DNA of 64,000 nucleotides from Hydrogenophaga sp. GTDB lineage: Bacteria; Pseudomonadota; Gammaproteobacteria; Burkholderiales; Burkholderiaceae_C. The DNA lies in contig NZ_JADMJO010000041.1 of assembly GCF_018780385.1 (NCBI RefSeq), positions 1 through 64,000 on the forward strand, read 5' to 3'. The position numbers and the translations under genes were made by a program. Below the pieces are notes generated by a model. That model was given only the letters and a program-made list of their open reading frames with translations, did not search any database and had not been told where the DNA came from. Below, piece by piece: positions 10,310 to 20,793 of this stretch. The first letter of the stretch is position 1. Each line of letters opens with the position of its first letter.

Positions 10310-13300
10310 TCAAGCTTTCCCGTAGCCGCCGCCGCCAGGGGTGTGGATCTCGAAGATGTCGCCCGGCTTCATCTCCGCCTGGCCGATATGGCCCAGCTCC
10401 TCCTCTGAGCCATCCGCGCGCACCACACGATTGAGACCCACCTGCCCGGCCTGCCCACCGCCCATGCCGAACGCGCCGTGGAGGCGGCCATTGGACAGAA
10501 TGCTGGCCGTCATGTCTTCAAGGAAACGAACGCGCCGCACGCCGCCGTGCCCACCGCGCCATTGCCCGGCACCGCCCGAATCTTCACGGATCTCGTAGCT
10601 CTCCAGCCGAACCGGAAAGCGGAACTCCAGCACCTCGGGGTCGGTCAGGCGCGAGTTGGTCATGTGGGTCTGCACCACGCTCGTACCATCAAACCCCTCT
10701 CCCGCACCACTACCGCCCGAGATCGTTTCGTAGTACTGGTGGGCCGCGTTGCCGAAGGTGAAGTTGTTCATGGTGCATTGACTCGCCGCCATCACACCGA
10801 GTGCGCCATACAACGCGTTGGTGATGCAGCTGGAGGTCTCCACGTTGCCCGCCACCACCGAAGCCGGGGGGTTGGGGTTGAGCATGGAACCAGCAGGGAT
10901 GATGACCTTGAGCGGCTTGAGGCAACCGGCGTTCAGTGGAATATCGTCGTCGACCAAGGTGCGAAACACGTAGAGCACAGCGGCCATGCACACCGCGGTG
11001 GGGGCGTTGAAGTTGTTGAGTTGCTGAGCCGACGTTCCAGTGAAGTCAATCTCGGCACTGCGTTGCGCGGTATTCACCCGCACGGCCACCTGAATCTGCG
11101 CGCCGTTGTCCAGCGGCAAGGTGAATGCGCCGTCCTTGAGGCGCGTGATCACTCGTCGCACCGACTCTTCGGCGTTGTCCTGCACGTGGCGCATGTAGGC
11201 TTGCACCACGTCCAGACCGAACTGCTCGACCATCTTGCGCAGTTCCTGAACACCCTTTTCGTTGGCGGCGATCTGTGCCTTGAGGTCGGCCATGTTCTGC
11301 TGCGGGTTGCGAGAGGGAAACTCTCCGCTTTGCAACAGCGTCACCATCTCGGCTTCAAGCAAGACGCCACGGTCCACCAGCTTGACGTTGTTGATCTGCA
11401 CGCCCTCTTGTTCGATGCGGGTTGAGAACGGTGGCATGGACCCGGGAGTGGTGCCACCAATGTCGGCATGGTGGCCGCGCGAACCGACGTAGAAGGTGGG
11501 CTTGTTGCCGAGATACACCGGTGTGATCACGGTCACGTCGGGCAGGTGGGTGCCGCCGTGGTACGGGTCGTTGAGCGCATACACATCCCCACGCTGCATC
11601 TTGCCGGCGTTCTCACGGATCACGGTCTTGATGCTCTCGCCCATGGAGCCCAGGTGCACCGGCATGTGAGGCGCATTGGCAATCAGGTTGCCCTCGGCGT
11701 CGAATAGCGCGCACGAGAAGTCGAGTCGCTCCTTGATATTCACCGAGTAGGCCGTGTTCTGCAGTTGCAGCCCCATCTGCTCAGCGATGTTCATGAACAG
11801 GTTGTTGAACACCTCCAGCAGCACGGGGTCTACCGTGGTGCCCACGGCGTAGGTCACCGTGCGTGGCACGCGGCGGTCCAGAACCAGGTGATCGAGCGCG
11901 GTCAGAACAGCTTCCCAGCCCGGCTCAACCACCGTTGTGGCATTTTTTTCGGCAATGATCGCCGGCCCCGGAATCACATCACCTGGGCGCAGATCCTCGC
12001 GCACCACCAAGGCCGCGTCCAACCATTGCCCACCGGAGTACATGCGCACGGTTTCGCGCCGCGGCACTTCGCGGGGTTCATGCGTCTCAAAGCGGGGTTC
12101 GTCAGGCGCGTCGCCCGGCACGACCGCTTCCACCGACACCGCTTCCACCACCAGGTGCTTTCCCTGCATCAGGAACGCGAAGCGTTGGCGGTATGCGGAC
12201 TCGAAGCCAGCCTGGATCGTGGCAAGGTCCCCAAAAGGCACAACCAATGCCGAGTCGCTGCCCTCGTAGCGCACGTGCACCCGGTGGTGAACCTTGGCAT
12301 TACCCGCATTCACCTGCTGGCGCTCCAACTCCGCTTGCGCGGTTGCGCCCAGTGCATCGAGCTTTTCCGCAATCAGGGGCAAGGAGGCGGCCGCCAGAGG
12401 CAACTCCACCGCCTGCTCACGAATCACGTTTTGATCGGCCAGACCCATGCCGTAAGCGCTGAGCACACCGGCGAGGGGGTGCACGAATACGCGCGTCATG
12501 CCCAATGCATCAGCGACCAGGCAGGCGTGTTGGCCGCCCGCCCCGCCGAAGCACTGCAGTGTGTAGCGCGTGACGTCATAACCGCGTGCGACCGAAATCT
12601 TCTTGATCGCGTTGGCCATCTGCTGAACCGCGATGTTGATGAAACCTTCTGCCACCTCTTCGGGTGGCCGACCGGTCTGCACCGCCAATTCGCCGAACCG
12701 CGCCTGCACAGCCTCCAGGCTCAGCGCCTCGTCGGCCTTGGGGCCGAACACTTTGGGAAAATGACGCGGCTGGATCTTGCCGGTCATCACGTTGGCATCG
12801 GTCACCGCCAGGGGTCCGCCGCGACGGTAGCTGGCCGGCCCTGGGTTGGCCCCTGCGCTTTCGGGGCCCACGCGGAAGCGGGCACCGTCGAACGAAAGGA
12901 TGGACCCTCCACCGGCTGCCACGGTGTGGATGCTCATCATCGGCGCGCGCATGCGCACGCCCGCCACCTGGGTTTCAAACTCGCGTTCGAATTCGCCCGC
13001 ATAGTGTGAAACGTCGGTGGACGTGCCACCCATGTCAAAGCCAATCACCTTGTCTTGGCCCGCCAGGCCCGCCGTGCGGGCCATGCCCACAATGCCCCCG
13101 GCCGGACCTGACAGGATCGCGTCCTTGCCTTGAAAGGCTCGCGCGTCGGTCAACCCACCCGAAGACTGCATGAAGAACAGTTTGACACCCGGCATTTCGC
13201 CGGCCACCTGCTCCACATAGCGCCGAAGGATGGGCGAGAGGTAAGCGTCGACCACCGTCGTGTCGCCGCGGCTCACGAATTTCATCATCGGGCTGGTCTC

Positions 13301-13903
13301 ATGCGAGGTGCTTACCTGCGTGAAACCGACCTCACGCGCAATGCGACTGGCAGCCTGTTCGTGCGCGGTGAAGCGATAGCCGTGCATGAACACGATGGCC
13401 ATGCTGCGCAGCCCACGCCCGTGCGCGGCCAACAAATCTTGACGCAACGCCACCTCGTCCAACACCTGCAGCACATCGCCGTAAGCGCTGAGGCGTTCCT
13501 GAGCCTCGATCACCTCGCTGTACAACAGCTCGGGCAAGACAATGCGGCGGTCGAACAGGCGCGGGCGGTTTTGATACGCGATGCGAAGCGCATCACGAAA
13601 ACCTCTTGTGGTCACGAGCAGCGTGGGTTCGCCCTTGCGCTCCAGCAGCGCGTTGGTGGCCACGGTCGTGCCCATCTTCACGCACTCCACGAGCGCAGGC
13701 GTCACAGGCTCGCCGTGTTTAAAACCCAGCAGGTGGCGAATGCCGGCCACCGCCGCATCCCGGTACTGCTCGGGGTTCTCGGACAGCAGCTTGTGGGTGG
13801 TGAGTGAGCCATCAGGCTTCTTGGCCACGATGTCCGTGAAGGTGCCTCCACGGTCGATCCAGAATTGCCAGCGGCTGCCCAGTGGGGAGTTGTTGTCTTG
13901 CAT
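10310..13903 (-). CDS. 5-oxoprolinase/hydantoinase, fused HyuA-HyuB type
   Basis: A 1197-aa single-chain member of the ATP-dependent 5-oxoprolinase / N-methylhydantoinase family. Residues 1 to about 690 are the HyuA half: [15 protein letters not shown] at the N-terminus, [14 protein letters not shown], and [11 protein letters not shown] of the actin-like ATPase fold. Residues about 700-1197 are the HyuB half, with RGHHADIGG and GGGGYGKA at the C-terminus. In eukaryotes and some bacteria the fused form hydrolyses 5-oxoproline to glutamate with ATP. It is the last gene of an operon that begins with a DUF1445 protein whose family includes D-glutamate cyclase, so 5-oxoproline is the favoured substrate by context. 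A hydantoin or another cyclic amide remains possible. Confidence 0.92.
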   Translation of the reverse strand: MQDNNSPLGSRWQFWIDRGGTFTDIVAKKPDGSLTTHKLLSENPEQYRDAAVAGIRHLLGFKHGEPVTPALVECVKMGTTVATNALLERKGEPTLLVTTRGFRDALRIAYQNRPRLFDRRIVLPELLYSEVIEAQERLSAYGDVLQVLDEVALRQDLLAAHGRGLRSMAIVFMHGYRFTAHEQAASRIAREVGFTQVSTSHETSPMMKFVSRGDTTVVDAYLSPILRRYVEQVAGEMPGVKLFFMQSSGGLTDARAFQGKDAILSGPAGGIVGMARTAGLAGQDKVIGFDMGGTSTDVSHYAGEFEREFETQVAGVRMRAPMMSIHTVAAGGGSILSFDGARFRVGPESAGANPGPASYRRGGPLAVTDANVMTGKIQPRHFPKVFGPKADEALSLEAVQARFGELAVQTGRPPEEVAEGFINIAVQQMANAIKKISVARGYDVTRYTLQCFGGAGGQHACLVADALGMTRVFVHPLAGVLSAYGMGLADQNVIREQAVELPLAAASLPLIAEKLDALGATAQAELERQQVNAGNAKVHHRVHVRYEGSDSALVVPFGDLATIQAGFESAYRQRFAFLMQGKHLVVEAVSVEAVVPGDAPDEPRFETHEPREVPRRETVRMYSGGQWLDAALVVREDLRPGDVIPGPAIIAEKNATTVVEPGWEAVLTALDHLVLDRRVPRTVTYAVGTTVDPVLLEVFNNLFMNIAEQMGLQLQNTAYSVNIKERLDFSCALFDAEGNLIANAPHMPVHLGSMGESIKTVIRENAGKMQRGDVYALNDPYHGGTHLPDVTVITPVYLGNKPTFYVGSRGHHADIGGTTPGSMPPFSTRIEQEGVQINNVKLVDRGVLLEAEMVTLLQSGEFPSRNPQQNMADLKAQIAANEKGVQELRKMVEQFGLDVVQAYMRHVQDNAEESVRRVITRLKDGAFTLPLDNGAQIQVAVRVNTAQRSAEIDFTGTSAQQLNNFNAPTAVCMAAVLYVFRTLVDDDIPLNAGCLKPLKVIIPAGSMLNPNPPASVVAGNVETSSCITNALYGALGVMAASQCTMNNFTFGNAAHQYYETISGGSGAGEGFDGTSVVQTHMTNSRLTDPEVLEFRFPVRLESYEIREDSGGAGQWRGGHGGVRRVRFLEDMTASILSNGRLHGAFGMGGGQAGQVGLNRVVRADGSEEELGHIGQAEMKPGDIFEIHTPGGGGYGKA

Positions 13904-13915
13904 GATTTTCGAACT

Positions 13916-14893
13916 TTAACGTTGAAGGTAGTAGGGAACAAAGATCAAGTTGGCTTCGCTGCCGACCGATCTCACCCACTCACGGGAAAACTTTTCGCCC
14001 AGGCGCTTGAATTCAGCCTCGAAGCCGACGGGCACGCGGCCCACCTTGATGCCGCGGCGCTGCAACTCCTGGGTGGATTCGTTGGCCACGGCTTCACTCA
14101 GCTCCCAGCCGCGTACCTCGGCGCGAGCGGCAGCCTGGGTCACGGCCTCACGGGCTGATGCCGGCAAAGCATCAAACGCCTTGGCACTGACGAACACGAT
14201 GTTTTTTGGGAACCAGGCGTTGATACCGTAATAGAAGCCGATCTGGTCCCACACGCGGTTCTCCACCCCGGTCACGGCAGAAGTGATCATGCTGTCCACC
14301 TTTCGGCTGGCGAGCGCCTGATTGACCTCTACCATCGGAACATCCACCGGTGAAGCACCAAGCATCTCGGCGATGCGCACGGTGGACTGGTTGTAGGTAC
14401 GCATGCGTGTGCCTCTGAAGTCGGCTGCCGAGTGCACTGGCTGGTTGGTGAACAGCCCTTGAGGCGGCCAGGGCACCACATACAAAGCCTTCAGCCCTCG
14501 CGCTCCAAAGTGCTTCTCGATCAAGGGGCGCTGCAGATGCCAAAGCCGGCGGGCATCCCCATAGCTTTGCACCACGAAGGGAATCGCGTCGGCCCCTGCG
14601 ATGGGGATATCCCTCACCATACTGCTCATGATGGTCTCCCCCGCCTCCACCTTCCCCTCCTGCACCGCCTGACGGATCTCCGCGAGCTTGAACAGGGTGT
14701 TGTTGGGGCGCAGCTCGATGCGCAGCGCGCCGGCTGTGGCGCGCTCCACATCACCCACGAACTGCGCGATGTTCTGCGTGTGAAAGGAATCGTCCCGGTA
14801 GCCTGTGGCCAGTTGCCAGGTCGTCACTTGCTGAGCCAGGCAAGGCTGCGCCAGCATGGCTGCCCACACAGCCATTGCACATTGGATCTTCAT
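13916..14893 (-). CDS. TRAP transporter substrate-binding protein (DctP family)
   Basis: A 325-aa periplasmic solute-binding protein with a signal peptide cleaved after PCLAQ (about residue 20). The DctP fold is recognisable by RGTRMRTYNQS (containing the conserved ligand-binding arginine) and by the order W-x-P-x-G-L-F near residue 140. It lies between the DctM permease and the 5-oxoprolinase gene (12-base gap), so it is probably co-transcribed. It is the second binding protein in this operon, beside the one at 16868; the two are clearly related but not near-identical, so they may widen the substrate range of one permease. The cargo is unknown; 5-oxoproline or D-glutamate is inferred from neighbours. 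Confidence 0.92.
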   Translation of the reverse strand: MKIQCAMAVWAAMLAQPCLAQQVTTWQLATGYRDDSFHTQNIAQFVGDVERATAGALRIELRPNNTLFKLAEIRQAVQEGKVEAGETIMSSMVRDIPIAGADAIPFVVQSYGDARRLWHLQRPLIEKHFGARGLKALYVVPWPPQGLFTNQPVHSAADFRGTRMRTYNQSTVRIAEMLGASPVDVPMVEVNQALASRKVDSMITSAVTGVENRVWDQIGFYYGINAWFPKNIVFVSAKAFDALPASAREAVTQAAARAEVRGWELSEAVANESTQELQRRGIKVGRVPVGFEAEFKRLGEKFSREWVRSVGSEANLIFVPYYLQR

Positions 14894-14946
14894 GGCGTGC
14901 GCTCAGCAGTGGCAAGACCAAACGAACAGTGCTGACCCAGGCCGCT

Positions 14947-16257
14947 TCATCTCGCCACCCCCATCAGAGCATCGGGAACGGCGGTGACGATTTGCGGAAA
15001 CACCGTGATCAAGGCAATGCAGGCCACAAGGCAGAAGAAGAATGGAATGGCGGCCTTGGCAATCAAGGTGCTGTCCTTGCCGGTCATGTTCTGCAACACG
15101 AACAGGTTGAAGCCCACGGGTGGTGTGACTTCCGCGATCTCGACCAGCAGAATCACGAAGATTCCAAACCAGACCAGATCGAATCCAGCCTTCTGGATCA
15201 TGGGCATCACGACCGCAGCAGTGAGAACGATCATGCTGATGCCATCCAACGCCGTGCCCAGCACCAAATACACCACCACCAGGCAAGCGATCAACGCATA
15301 TGGTGACAGTTGCATCGCGTCGACCCACTCCGCAAGCTCACGCGGAATACCGGTGAAAGCCATGGTCTTGGTCAGGAACGCCGCCCCCGCGAGAATGAAC
15401 ATGATCATGCAACTCGTGCGCGTAGCACCACCCAGACTCTCGGTGAAGTTGGCCCAGGTCAGTGATCGGCTCCAAGCCGCGAGCGCCAGGGCGCCCACCA
15501 CGCCGTAGGCCGCACACTCCGTCGCTGTTGCCCAGCCAGCCACCAGTGACCAGCAGATGAACACGATCAGCAAAGCACAGGGAACCAAATTTCGCGACAG
15601 GTGAAGCTTCTCGCGGAAGGTGGTGGTCCTCTCCTTGGGGGGCATCTGATCCTTGTTGCGCAGCGCCCACCATGCGATGTAACCCGAAAACAGGCCCATG
15701 AGCAGCAGCCCCGGAAGAAAACCCGCCAAGAAGATGCGGATGATCGATGCATCGGCTGCGACCGCATACACCACCATGGTGATGGAGGGCGGAATAAGTA
15801 TCCCCAAGGTGCCGGCCGTGGCCAGCGAACCGATGGCGATACTCTCGTTGTAACCCCGCTTTTGCAGTTCGGGTAGAGACACTTTGGCAATCGTGGCGCA
15901 GGTGGCGGCCGAGGAGCCCGATACCGACCCGAAAATGCCGCAACCGAGAATGGTGGTGTGAAACAGTCGACCCGGCACGCGGTTCAGCCACGGCGCCAGA
16001 CCCGAGAACATTTCCTCGCTGAGTTTGGTGCGAAACAGAATCTCGCCCATCCAGATAAAGAGTGGCAATGCTGCCAGTTCCCAACTCGCCGTGCTCTCCC
16101 AGAACGCCGAGAAGAGATTCAGTCCTGGCAGGCTGTTTGTGAAAAATGCTTGCCCTACCCAACCGCAAATGGCGAGCGTCATTGCAATCCAAACACCGCC
16201 AGACAACAACAACAACATCAGGAAAAGGAGAAATCCACCAATGGCAAGGATGTCCAT
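14947..16257 (-). CDS. TRAP transporter large permease (DctM)
   Basis: A 436-aa polytopic inner membrane protein with about twelve hydrophobic segments. Family motifs are visible: GSVSGSSAATCATIAKV, GILIPPSITMVVYAV and EITPPVGFNLFVLQ. It forms the ion-coupled transport channel with the small permease encoded just upstream (12-base gap). It is very similar to the second DctM at 21361, including most motif stretches, which points to duplication of the transporter around the LysR gene. Length is normal for DctM. Confidence 0.95.
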   Translation of the reverse strand: MDILAIGGFLLFLMLLLLSGGVWIAMTLAICGWVGQAFFTNSLPGLNLFSAFWESTASWELAALPLFIWMGEILFRTKLSEEMFSGLAPWLNRVPGRLFHTTILGCGIFGSVSGSSAATCATIAKVSLPELQKRGYNESIAIGSLATAGTLGILIPPSITMVVYAVAADASIIRIFLAGFLPGLLLMGLFSGYIAWWALRNKDQMPPKERTTTFREKLHLSRNLVPCALLIVFICWSLVAGWATATECAAYGVVGALALAAWSRSLTWANFTESLGGATRTSCMIMFILAGAAFLTKTMAFTGIPRELAEWVDAMQLSPYALIACLVVVYLVLGTALDGISMIVLTAAVVMPMIQKAGFDLVWFGIFVILLVEIAEVTPPVGFNLFVLQNMTGKDSTLIAKAAIPFFFCLVACIALITVFPQIVTAVPDALMGVAR

Positions 16258-16269
16258 GGCCGCACTCTT

Positions 16270-16860
16270 TCAAAGATCTGAAGAAAAATCGCCTTGGGCG
16301 TGGCGCTCTTGCACCAATCGCACAAAGGTCGGCACTTCGCCACGGGCCACGATGACCAGCTCGTCCACGATCGCCACGAGGAACAGCAACGAACCCACTG
16401 CAAAGCTGGTTTGGGGAATCCAGATCGGAATGGCCCACAAGCCTTGCGCCAATTCGTTGAACTGCCAGCTTTCGTAGGTGAAACGACAAGCCCACCAGGC
16501 GAGATAGGCCACGGCCACCGCAGCCACCGCCAAGCACGCCAGTTCCAACCGCTGGCGAGTGGCAGGCGACACCTTCTCCAGCACCAGCGTGACCCGCACA
16601 AAGTCGCCGTGCTTGAAGGCGTGTGCCATGGTGAGAAAGGCTGCTGCTGCGCAAAGCCATGCGACCACATCGTTGATGGCTCCGGTGGGAAAGCCGAAGT
16701 GACGCCCCAACGTTTGCACGATCATCAGCACGCAGATCGATGCAACGCAGGTCGCGCCGAGCGCGCCTGCCCATTGGTAGGCATTGTCCAGTGCACGCCG
16801 CAGCAAGTGGGGTCGGCTGGTGGAGTGGTGGCCGGTGCCGGCAACGGTGCTGGGGTTCAT
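16270..16860 (-). CDS. TRAP transporter small permease (DctQ)
   Basis: A 196-aa four-helix membrane protein. It begins with a soluble stretch and then ALGATCVASICVLMIVQT as the first helix. Conserved features of DctQ are seen, including the NDVVAWLCAAAAFLTMA helix, HGDFVRVTLV and YESWQFNE. It partners the DctM at 14947. The gene starts 7 bases after the upstream binding-protein gene, indicating one transcript. The paralogue at 20794 shares the same motifs. Confidence 0.92.
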   Translation of the reverse strand: MNPSTVAGTGHHSTSRPHLLRRALDNAYQWAGALGATCVASICVLMIVQTLGRHFGFPTGAINDVVAWLCAAAAFLTMAHAFKHGDFVRVTLVLEKVSPATRQRLELACLAVAAVAVAYLAWWACRFTYESWQFNELAQGLWAIPIWIPQTSFAVGSLLFLVAIVDELVIVARGEVPTFVRLVQERHAQGDFSSDL

Positions 16861-16867
16861 GGTCGAA

Positions 16868-17836
16868 TCACTTTTGCTGGTAAGCGTCGATCACGGCCTT
16901 GCCGTCGTCCCCGGCAAGTTTGATCCAGTCTGCGGTCATGCGTTCGCCAATGGCCTTGAGCTCTTTCTTGAGGCCATCAGCCGACGCATCGACCTTCATC
17001 CCCTTGTCCGTCAGCTCCTTGATGTACTCACCATCCTTGCGCTCGCTGGTGGCCCAGCCGCGCTGTTCCGCCACAGCTGCCATTTGAAGTACGGCATCCT
17101 GAGTCGGCTTGTCAAGGCCATCGAACAACTTCTGGTTCACGACGACGGCGTTGCGCGGCAGCCAGGCGGCCACGCCGTAGAAGTGCTTGGCGCTTTCGTA
17201 CAGCTTGCTGTCCACGCCGCTGGCGCTGGAGGTCAGAAAGTTGTCCACGCCACCCGTGGCCAGCGCAGCCGGCAACTCGGCCAGCTGGATCGTGACGGGC
17301 TGAGCGCCCACGGCCGTGGCAATGAAGGAGGTGGCGGGGTTGTACGCACGCATCTTGGTGCCCTTGAGGTCCTTGAGCGCGCTCACCGGCTTGGTGGAGT
17401 ACAGGCTCTGGGGTGGCCAGGCAACGGTGTACAGCAGCTTCATGCCCTGTGCATTCAACGTTTTGACCAGCAAGGGGCGCGAGGCAGCATCAAGGCGGCG
17501 GGATTCGACGTAGCTGGTAGCCAGGAAGGGAATGGAGTCCACGCCGAAAACGGGCGCCTCATTGGACGCACCCGAGAGGATGAACTCGCCGGCCGGCACC
17601 TGTGCCGACTGGACGGCGCGCTTGATCTCGTTGGCCTTGAACAACGATGCGTTGGGATGCACCGTGATCTTGAGTCTGCCTGCAGTCGCTTTGTCGACAT
17701 CGTCTGCAAATTGCACCAGGTTCTGGACCTGGAAGGTGTTGGGACCATAGCCCGAGGGCAAGTCCCATTTGGTGGCTTGGGCCGAAGCGGCGCCGGCAAG
17801 GGTGACAGCGGAAAGACAGAACAGCATCTTTTTCAT
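16868..17836 (-). CDS. TRAP transporter substrate-binding protein (DctP family)
   Basis: A 322-aa periplasmic binding protein with a clear signal peptide (MKKMLFCLSAVTLAGAASAQA). The DctP signatures KWDLPSGYGPNTFQVQNL and GTKMRAYNPATS are present, with the conserved arginine that holds a carboxylate. The ATG at 17836 is chosen because GGAGC lies just upstream and the signal peptide begins there; an in-frame TTG six codons earlier overlaps the previous gene. It is more similar to the third binding protein at 19821 than to the one at 13916. Substrate unknown; a carboxylate is expected for the family. Confidence 0.93.
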   Translation of the reverse strand: MKKMLFCLSAVTLAGAASAQATKWDLPSGYGPNTFQVQNLVQFADDVDKATAGRLKITVHPNASLFKANEIKRAVQSAQVPAGEFILSGASNEAPVFGVDSIPFLATSYVESRRLDAASRPLLVKTLNAQGMKLLYTVAWPPQSLYSTKPVSALKDLKGTKMRAYNPATSFIATAVGAQPVTIQLAELPAALATGGVDNFLTSSASGVDSKLYESAKHFYGVAAWLPRNAVVVNQKLFDGLDKPTQDAVLQMAAVAEQRGWATSERKDGEYIKELTDKGMKVDASADGLKKELKAIGERMTADWIKLAGDDGKAVIDAYQQK

Positions 17837-17850
17837 CGTGGGCTCCTGGT

Positions 17851-18675
17851 TCAAAAACTGGCTAACTGTTGGTTGAGAAGGTCGGTGATCAGCATCGCGC
17901 CGGGGGCGTGGGTGATGCAGAACGCGGGGCGGGCCTGCTGGATCGCGGCTTGCGGCGTGACTCCGCAGGCCCAGAACACCGGCAGTTCATCGGGTAGCAC
18001 GTCCACTGCGTCGCCATAGTCGGGTCGTGAGAGGTCGTGAATGCCGATCTGGGACGGATCACCGATGTGCACCGGTGCGCCGTGTACGTTGGGAAAGCGC
18101 GATGTGACCTGGACCGCGCGAATGGCGTCTGCAGCCTTCATCGGGCGCATGGACACCACCATGGGCCCGCTGAATAGGCCTGCCGCTTCGGTGGGAATAT
18201 TGGTTCGGTACATGGCAACGTTGCGCCCCTGCTCAACATGGCGCAACGACAAACCAGCCGCCATGAGTGCCTGTTCGAAGGAGAACGAGCAGCCGATCAC
18301 GAAGGTCACCAGACCTTCACGCCAGAGGTTGGTGATGTCCGTTGGCTCGTCAATGAGCTCGCCATGGCGCCAGACGCGGTAGCGCGGAAGGTCGGAACAG
18401 ATGTTGATGTCATGACCCAACGTCGGCAGCAAGCGTTCGCCGGGATCAGACACCGCCAGCAGCGGGCAGGGCTTGGGGTTGCGCTGGCAGTAACGCAGGA
18501 AATCCACCGCCAACGACTCCGGCAGGATCACCACGTTGCCCTGCACGTGCTCGTCGGCCAGGCCGCTGGTGTGTGAACTCCAACGACCTTGACGGATCAG
18601 GCTGCGCACATGGGAAGCGTTCTGCAAGCCGTCCTGCCCGAACACATCCCTCGCCAGTTGGGAAGCTGAATCCAC
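17851..18675 (-). CDS. DUF1445 (YcsI-like) putative hydro-lyase / D-glutamate cyclase family
   Basis: A 274-aa protein of the family annotated as putative hydro-lyase (YcsI, DUF1445). Typical segments are present: [27 protein letters not shown] and [11 protein letters not shown], the last close to the C-terminus with THAPGAM. A vertebrate family member, DGLUCY, cyclises D-glutamate to 5-oxo-D-proline; bacterial members are mostly uncharacterised. The start is a GTG with AGGAGA just upstream. It is the first gene of the operon that ends in a 5-oxoprolinase, so a role in making or processing 5-oxoproline is attractive, but this is inference. It abuts the downstream TRAP binding-protein gene. 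Confidence 0.85.
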   Translation of the reverse strand: MDSASQLARDVFGQDGLQNASHVRSLIRQGRWSSHTSGLADEHVQGNVVILPESLAVDFLRYCQRNPKPCPLLAVSDPGERLLPTLGHDINICSDLPRYRVWRHGELIDEPTDITNLWREGLVTFVIGCSFSFEQALMAAGLSLRHVEQGRNVAMYRTNIPTEAAGLFSGPMVVSMRPMKAADAIRAVQVTSRFPNVHGAPVHIGDPSQIGIHDLSRPDYGDAVDVLPDELPVFWACGVTPQAAIQQARPAFCITHAPGAMLITDLLNQQLASF

Positions 18676-18766
18676 CGCGTCTCCTGCTGTTTTCGCATGT
18701 CACCGTGATGACGATGGGCGGATTGTGGAGGGCGATCAGCGCGAGTTCAAATTCAAAATATTTCGC

Positions 18767-19726
18767 TTAGCTCATCGATTTTTTTGATGCTCCGGAACGG
18801 GGCACGATGCGCCTGGATGGTGCGCGCGCAGCGCGGGCTTTGGGACCAAACTGCGCTTCCACGAACGCCAGGGCCGACTTCACCACCGTCTCCACCGCGT
18901 CCGTGCTGGGGTCTGTCCGATAGCTGGCGTGGATAGGCAACGGCTGCAACGCGCTGTTGCATGACAGCGGGCGCAGGTCAGGGTAGTTCTGCATGCGCTG
19001 CACGGCATAAAGGGGCAGCGTGGCCACACCAAAGCCCCCCTGCACCAGTTGCACCATGGCCGAGATTGACGAGATGGTGTGCACACGACCGGGCTCCACT
19101 CCCTCCTGCCGAAACAGATCGATCAGCGCCACGTGCGGGTGCGAGCCGCGTTGGAAGGTCAGCAGCTCCAACTCGGACAATTCACTCAATGCATAACGGC
19201 GCTTGCGGTGCAGTTGCGCATGGCCCATGAACACCATCTCCATCGGTGGCAGGCTTCGGCTGCGCACGCCGTCGGCCGCTGCGGGCAGAGCGGCGAAAAC
19301 GATGTCCTGCGTGCCGCGTTGCACCTGCTCCACCAGAATGGGCGTGGTCTCCACCGTGAGTTCGAGTGCCAGCGCCGGATGGTCGGCGCGCAGTTTCTCG
19401 ATCCACGGTATCAACCACGAATGCAGCACCGATTCGATGGCACCAATGCGCAGCGACACTGCGAGCGCGGCACCCGACCCCATCTCGGCCTTCACTTCGC
19501 GCTGCAGCTCCAGCAGCCTCTGGGCGTAGGTGAAGAAGCGCGTTCCCGCCACCGTCAGGCGAAACTGCTTGTCACGCCGATCCAGCAGCAGAACGCCGAG
19601 TTCTTCCTCCAGCGCTGCGATGCGGCTTGACATGGCCGATTGCGTGAGGAACAGCTTGTCAGCCGCACGGGTCACGCTCTTGAGAGAGGCCACCCAATAA
19701 AACGCCTCGACAAATCGCAGGTTCAT
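18767..19726 (-). CDS. LysR-family transcriptional regulator
   Basis: A 319-aa LysR regulator. The N-terminal winged helix is seen as NLRFVEAFYWVASLKSVTRAADKLF followed by TQSAMSSRIAALEEELG, and a LysR substrate domain fills the rest. The ATG at 19726 gives the standard N-terminus; longer frames upstream lack family similarity. It lies between two TRAP gene sets: downstream on the same strand is the DUF1445-TRAP-oxoprolinase operon (91-base gap), and divergently, 94 bases away, is the second TRAP operon. It is therefore the likely co-inducer-responsive regulator of both. Confidence 0.94.
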   Translation of the reverse strand: MNLRFVEAFYWVASLKSVTRAADKLFLTQSAMSSRIAALEEELGVLLLDRRDKQFRLTVAGTRFFTYAQRLLELQREVKAEMGSGAALAVSLRIGAIESVLHSWLIPWIEKLRADHPALALELTVETTPILVEQVQRGTQDIVFAALPAAADGVRSRSLPPMEMVFMGHAQLHRKRRYALSELSELELLTFQRGSHPHVALIDLFRQEGVEPGRVHTISSISAMVQLVQGGFGVATLPLYAVQRMQNYPDLRPLSCNSALQPLPIHASYRTDPSTDAVETVVKSALAFVEAQFGPKARAARAPSRRIVPRSGASKKSMS

Positions 19727-19820
19727 GTCATCGGTCCCGGGGGAAAAACCCGAGCGGTTGGCCCGGTATTTGCACTTATGCTGGTGATCCTCGTCATCCA
19801 ACCATTGTCCCGGAGAAACC

Positions 19821-20786
19821 ATGAAGCACCAATTTGGCCTGTTCGCCGCCGCCTTCGTTCTGGGCACGGCTGCCCACGCGCAAACCAAATGGGATTTGCC
19901 CGCTGCCTATCCCGCCAGCAACTTCCACACGGTCAACCTGACAGCGTTTGCCAACGATGTGGACAAGGCCACCGGCGGCAAGCTCAAGATCACCGTGCAC
20001 CCGGGTGCCTCGTTGTTCAAAGCGCCCGAGATCAAGCGCGCCGTGCAGGGTGGACAAGCACAGATTGGCGAGATCCTGCTGGCCAACTACCAGAACGAAT
20101 GGCAGATGTTCGGTGCCGACGGCTTACCTTTCCTGGCCGACAGCTACGCCGAATCGATGAAGCTCTACAAAGCCCAGAAGCCGATCATGGAAAAGAAGCT
20201 CGCCGAGCAGGGAATGATGCTGCTGTACGCCGTGGCCTGGCCGCCCCAGGGCCTGTACAGCAAGAAACCGATCAACAGCGCCGCCGACCTGAAGGGCAGC
20301 AAGTGGCGCGCTTACAGTCCATCGACCGCGCGTATCGCCGACCTGGTTGGCGCGCAGCCCGTCACCGTGCAGGCAGCCGAACTCTCCCAGGCGCTGGCCA
20401 CGGGCGTGGTGGAAACCAACATGACCTCTGGCGCCACGGGTGTGGACAGCAAACTCTACGAGCACCTGTCCTACTACTACGACGTGCAAGCCTGGCTGCC
20501 CAAGAATGCAGTGCTTGTGAACCGCAAGGCCTTCGACGCGTTGGACAAGCCCACACAGGATGCCCTGCTCAAAGCTGGCGCCGACGCTGAGACCCGCGGA
20601 TGGGAAGCCTCACAAAAGGTCAACACCGACACGCTTGCCACCCTCAAGGCTCGCGGCATGAACGTCCTTCCCCCCTCTCCTCAACTGAAGGCGGATCTCA
20701 AGGCGGTGGGCGACACCATGCTGAAGGAATGGCAGGAGAAGGCTGGAGCCGAAGGCAAAGCCCTCATCGACGGCCTCAACCGCTGA
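19821..20786 (+). CDS. TRAP transporter substrate-binding protein (DctP family)
   Basis: A 321-aa periplasmic binding protein with a signal peptide ending at THA-like AAHAQ (about residue 21). KWDLPAAYPASNFHTVNL and GSKWRAYSPSTAR match the DctP family and closely resemble the protein at 16868. The ATG follows CCGGAGAAACC. It is the first gene of a P-Q-M operon diverging from the LysR gene; the 94-base intergenic region is the natural place for the LysR operator, though I could not fix a T-N11-A site with confidence. Confidence 0.93.
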   Translation: MKHQFGLFAAAFVLGTAAHAQTKWDLPAAYPASNFHTVNLTAFANDVDKATGGKLKITVHPGASLFKAPEIKRAVQGGQAQIGEILLANYQNEWQMFGADGLPFLADSYAESMKLYKAQKPIMEKKLAEQGMMLLYAVAWPPQGLYSKKPINSAADLKGSKWRAYSPSTARIADLVGAQPVTVQAAELSQALATGVVETNMTSGATGVDSKLYEHLSYYYDVQAWLPKNAVLVNRKAFDALDKPTQDALLKAGADAETRGWEASQKVNTDTLATLKARGMNVLPPSPQLKADLKAVGDTMLKEWQEKAGAEGKALIDGLNR

Positions 20787-20793
20787 GTCGGAC

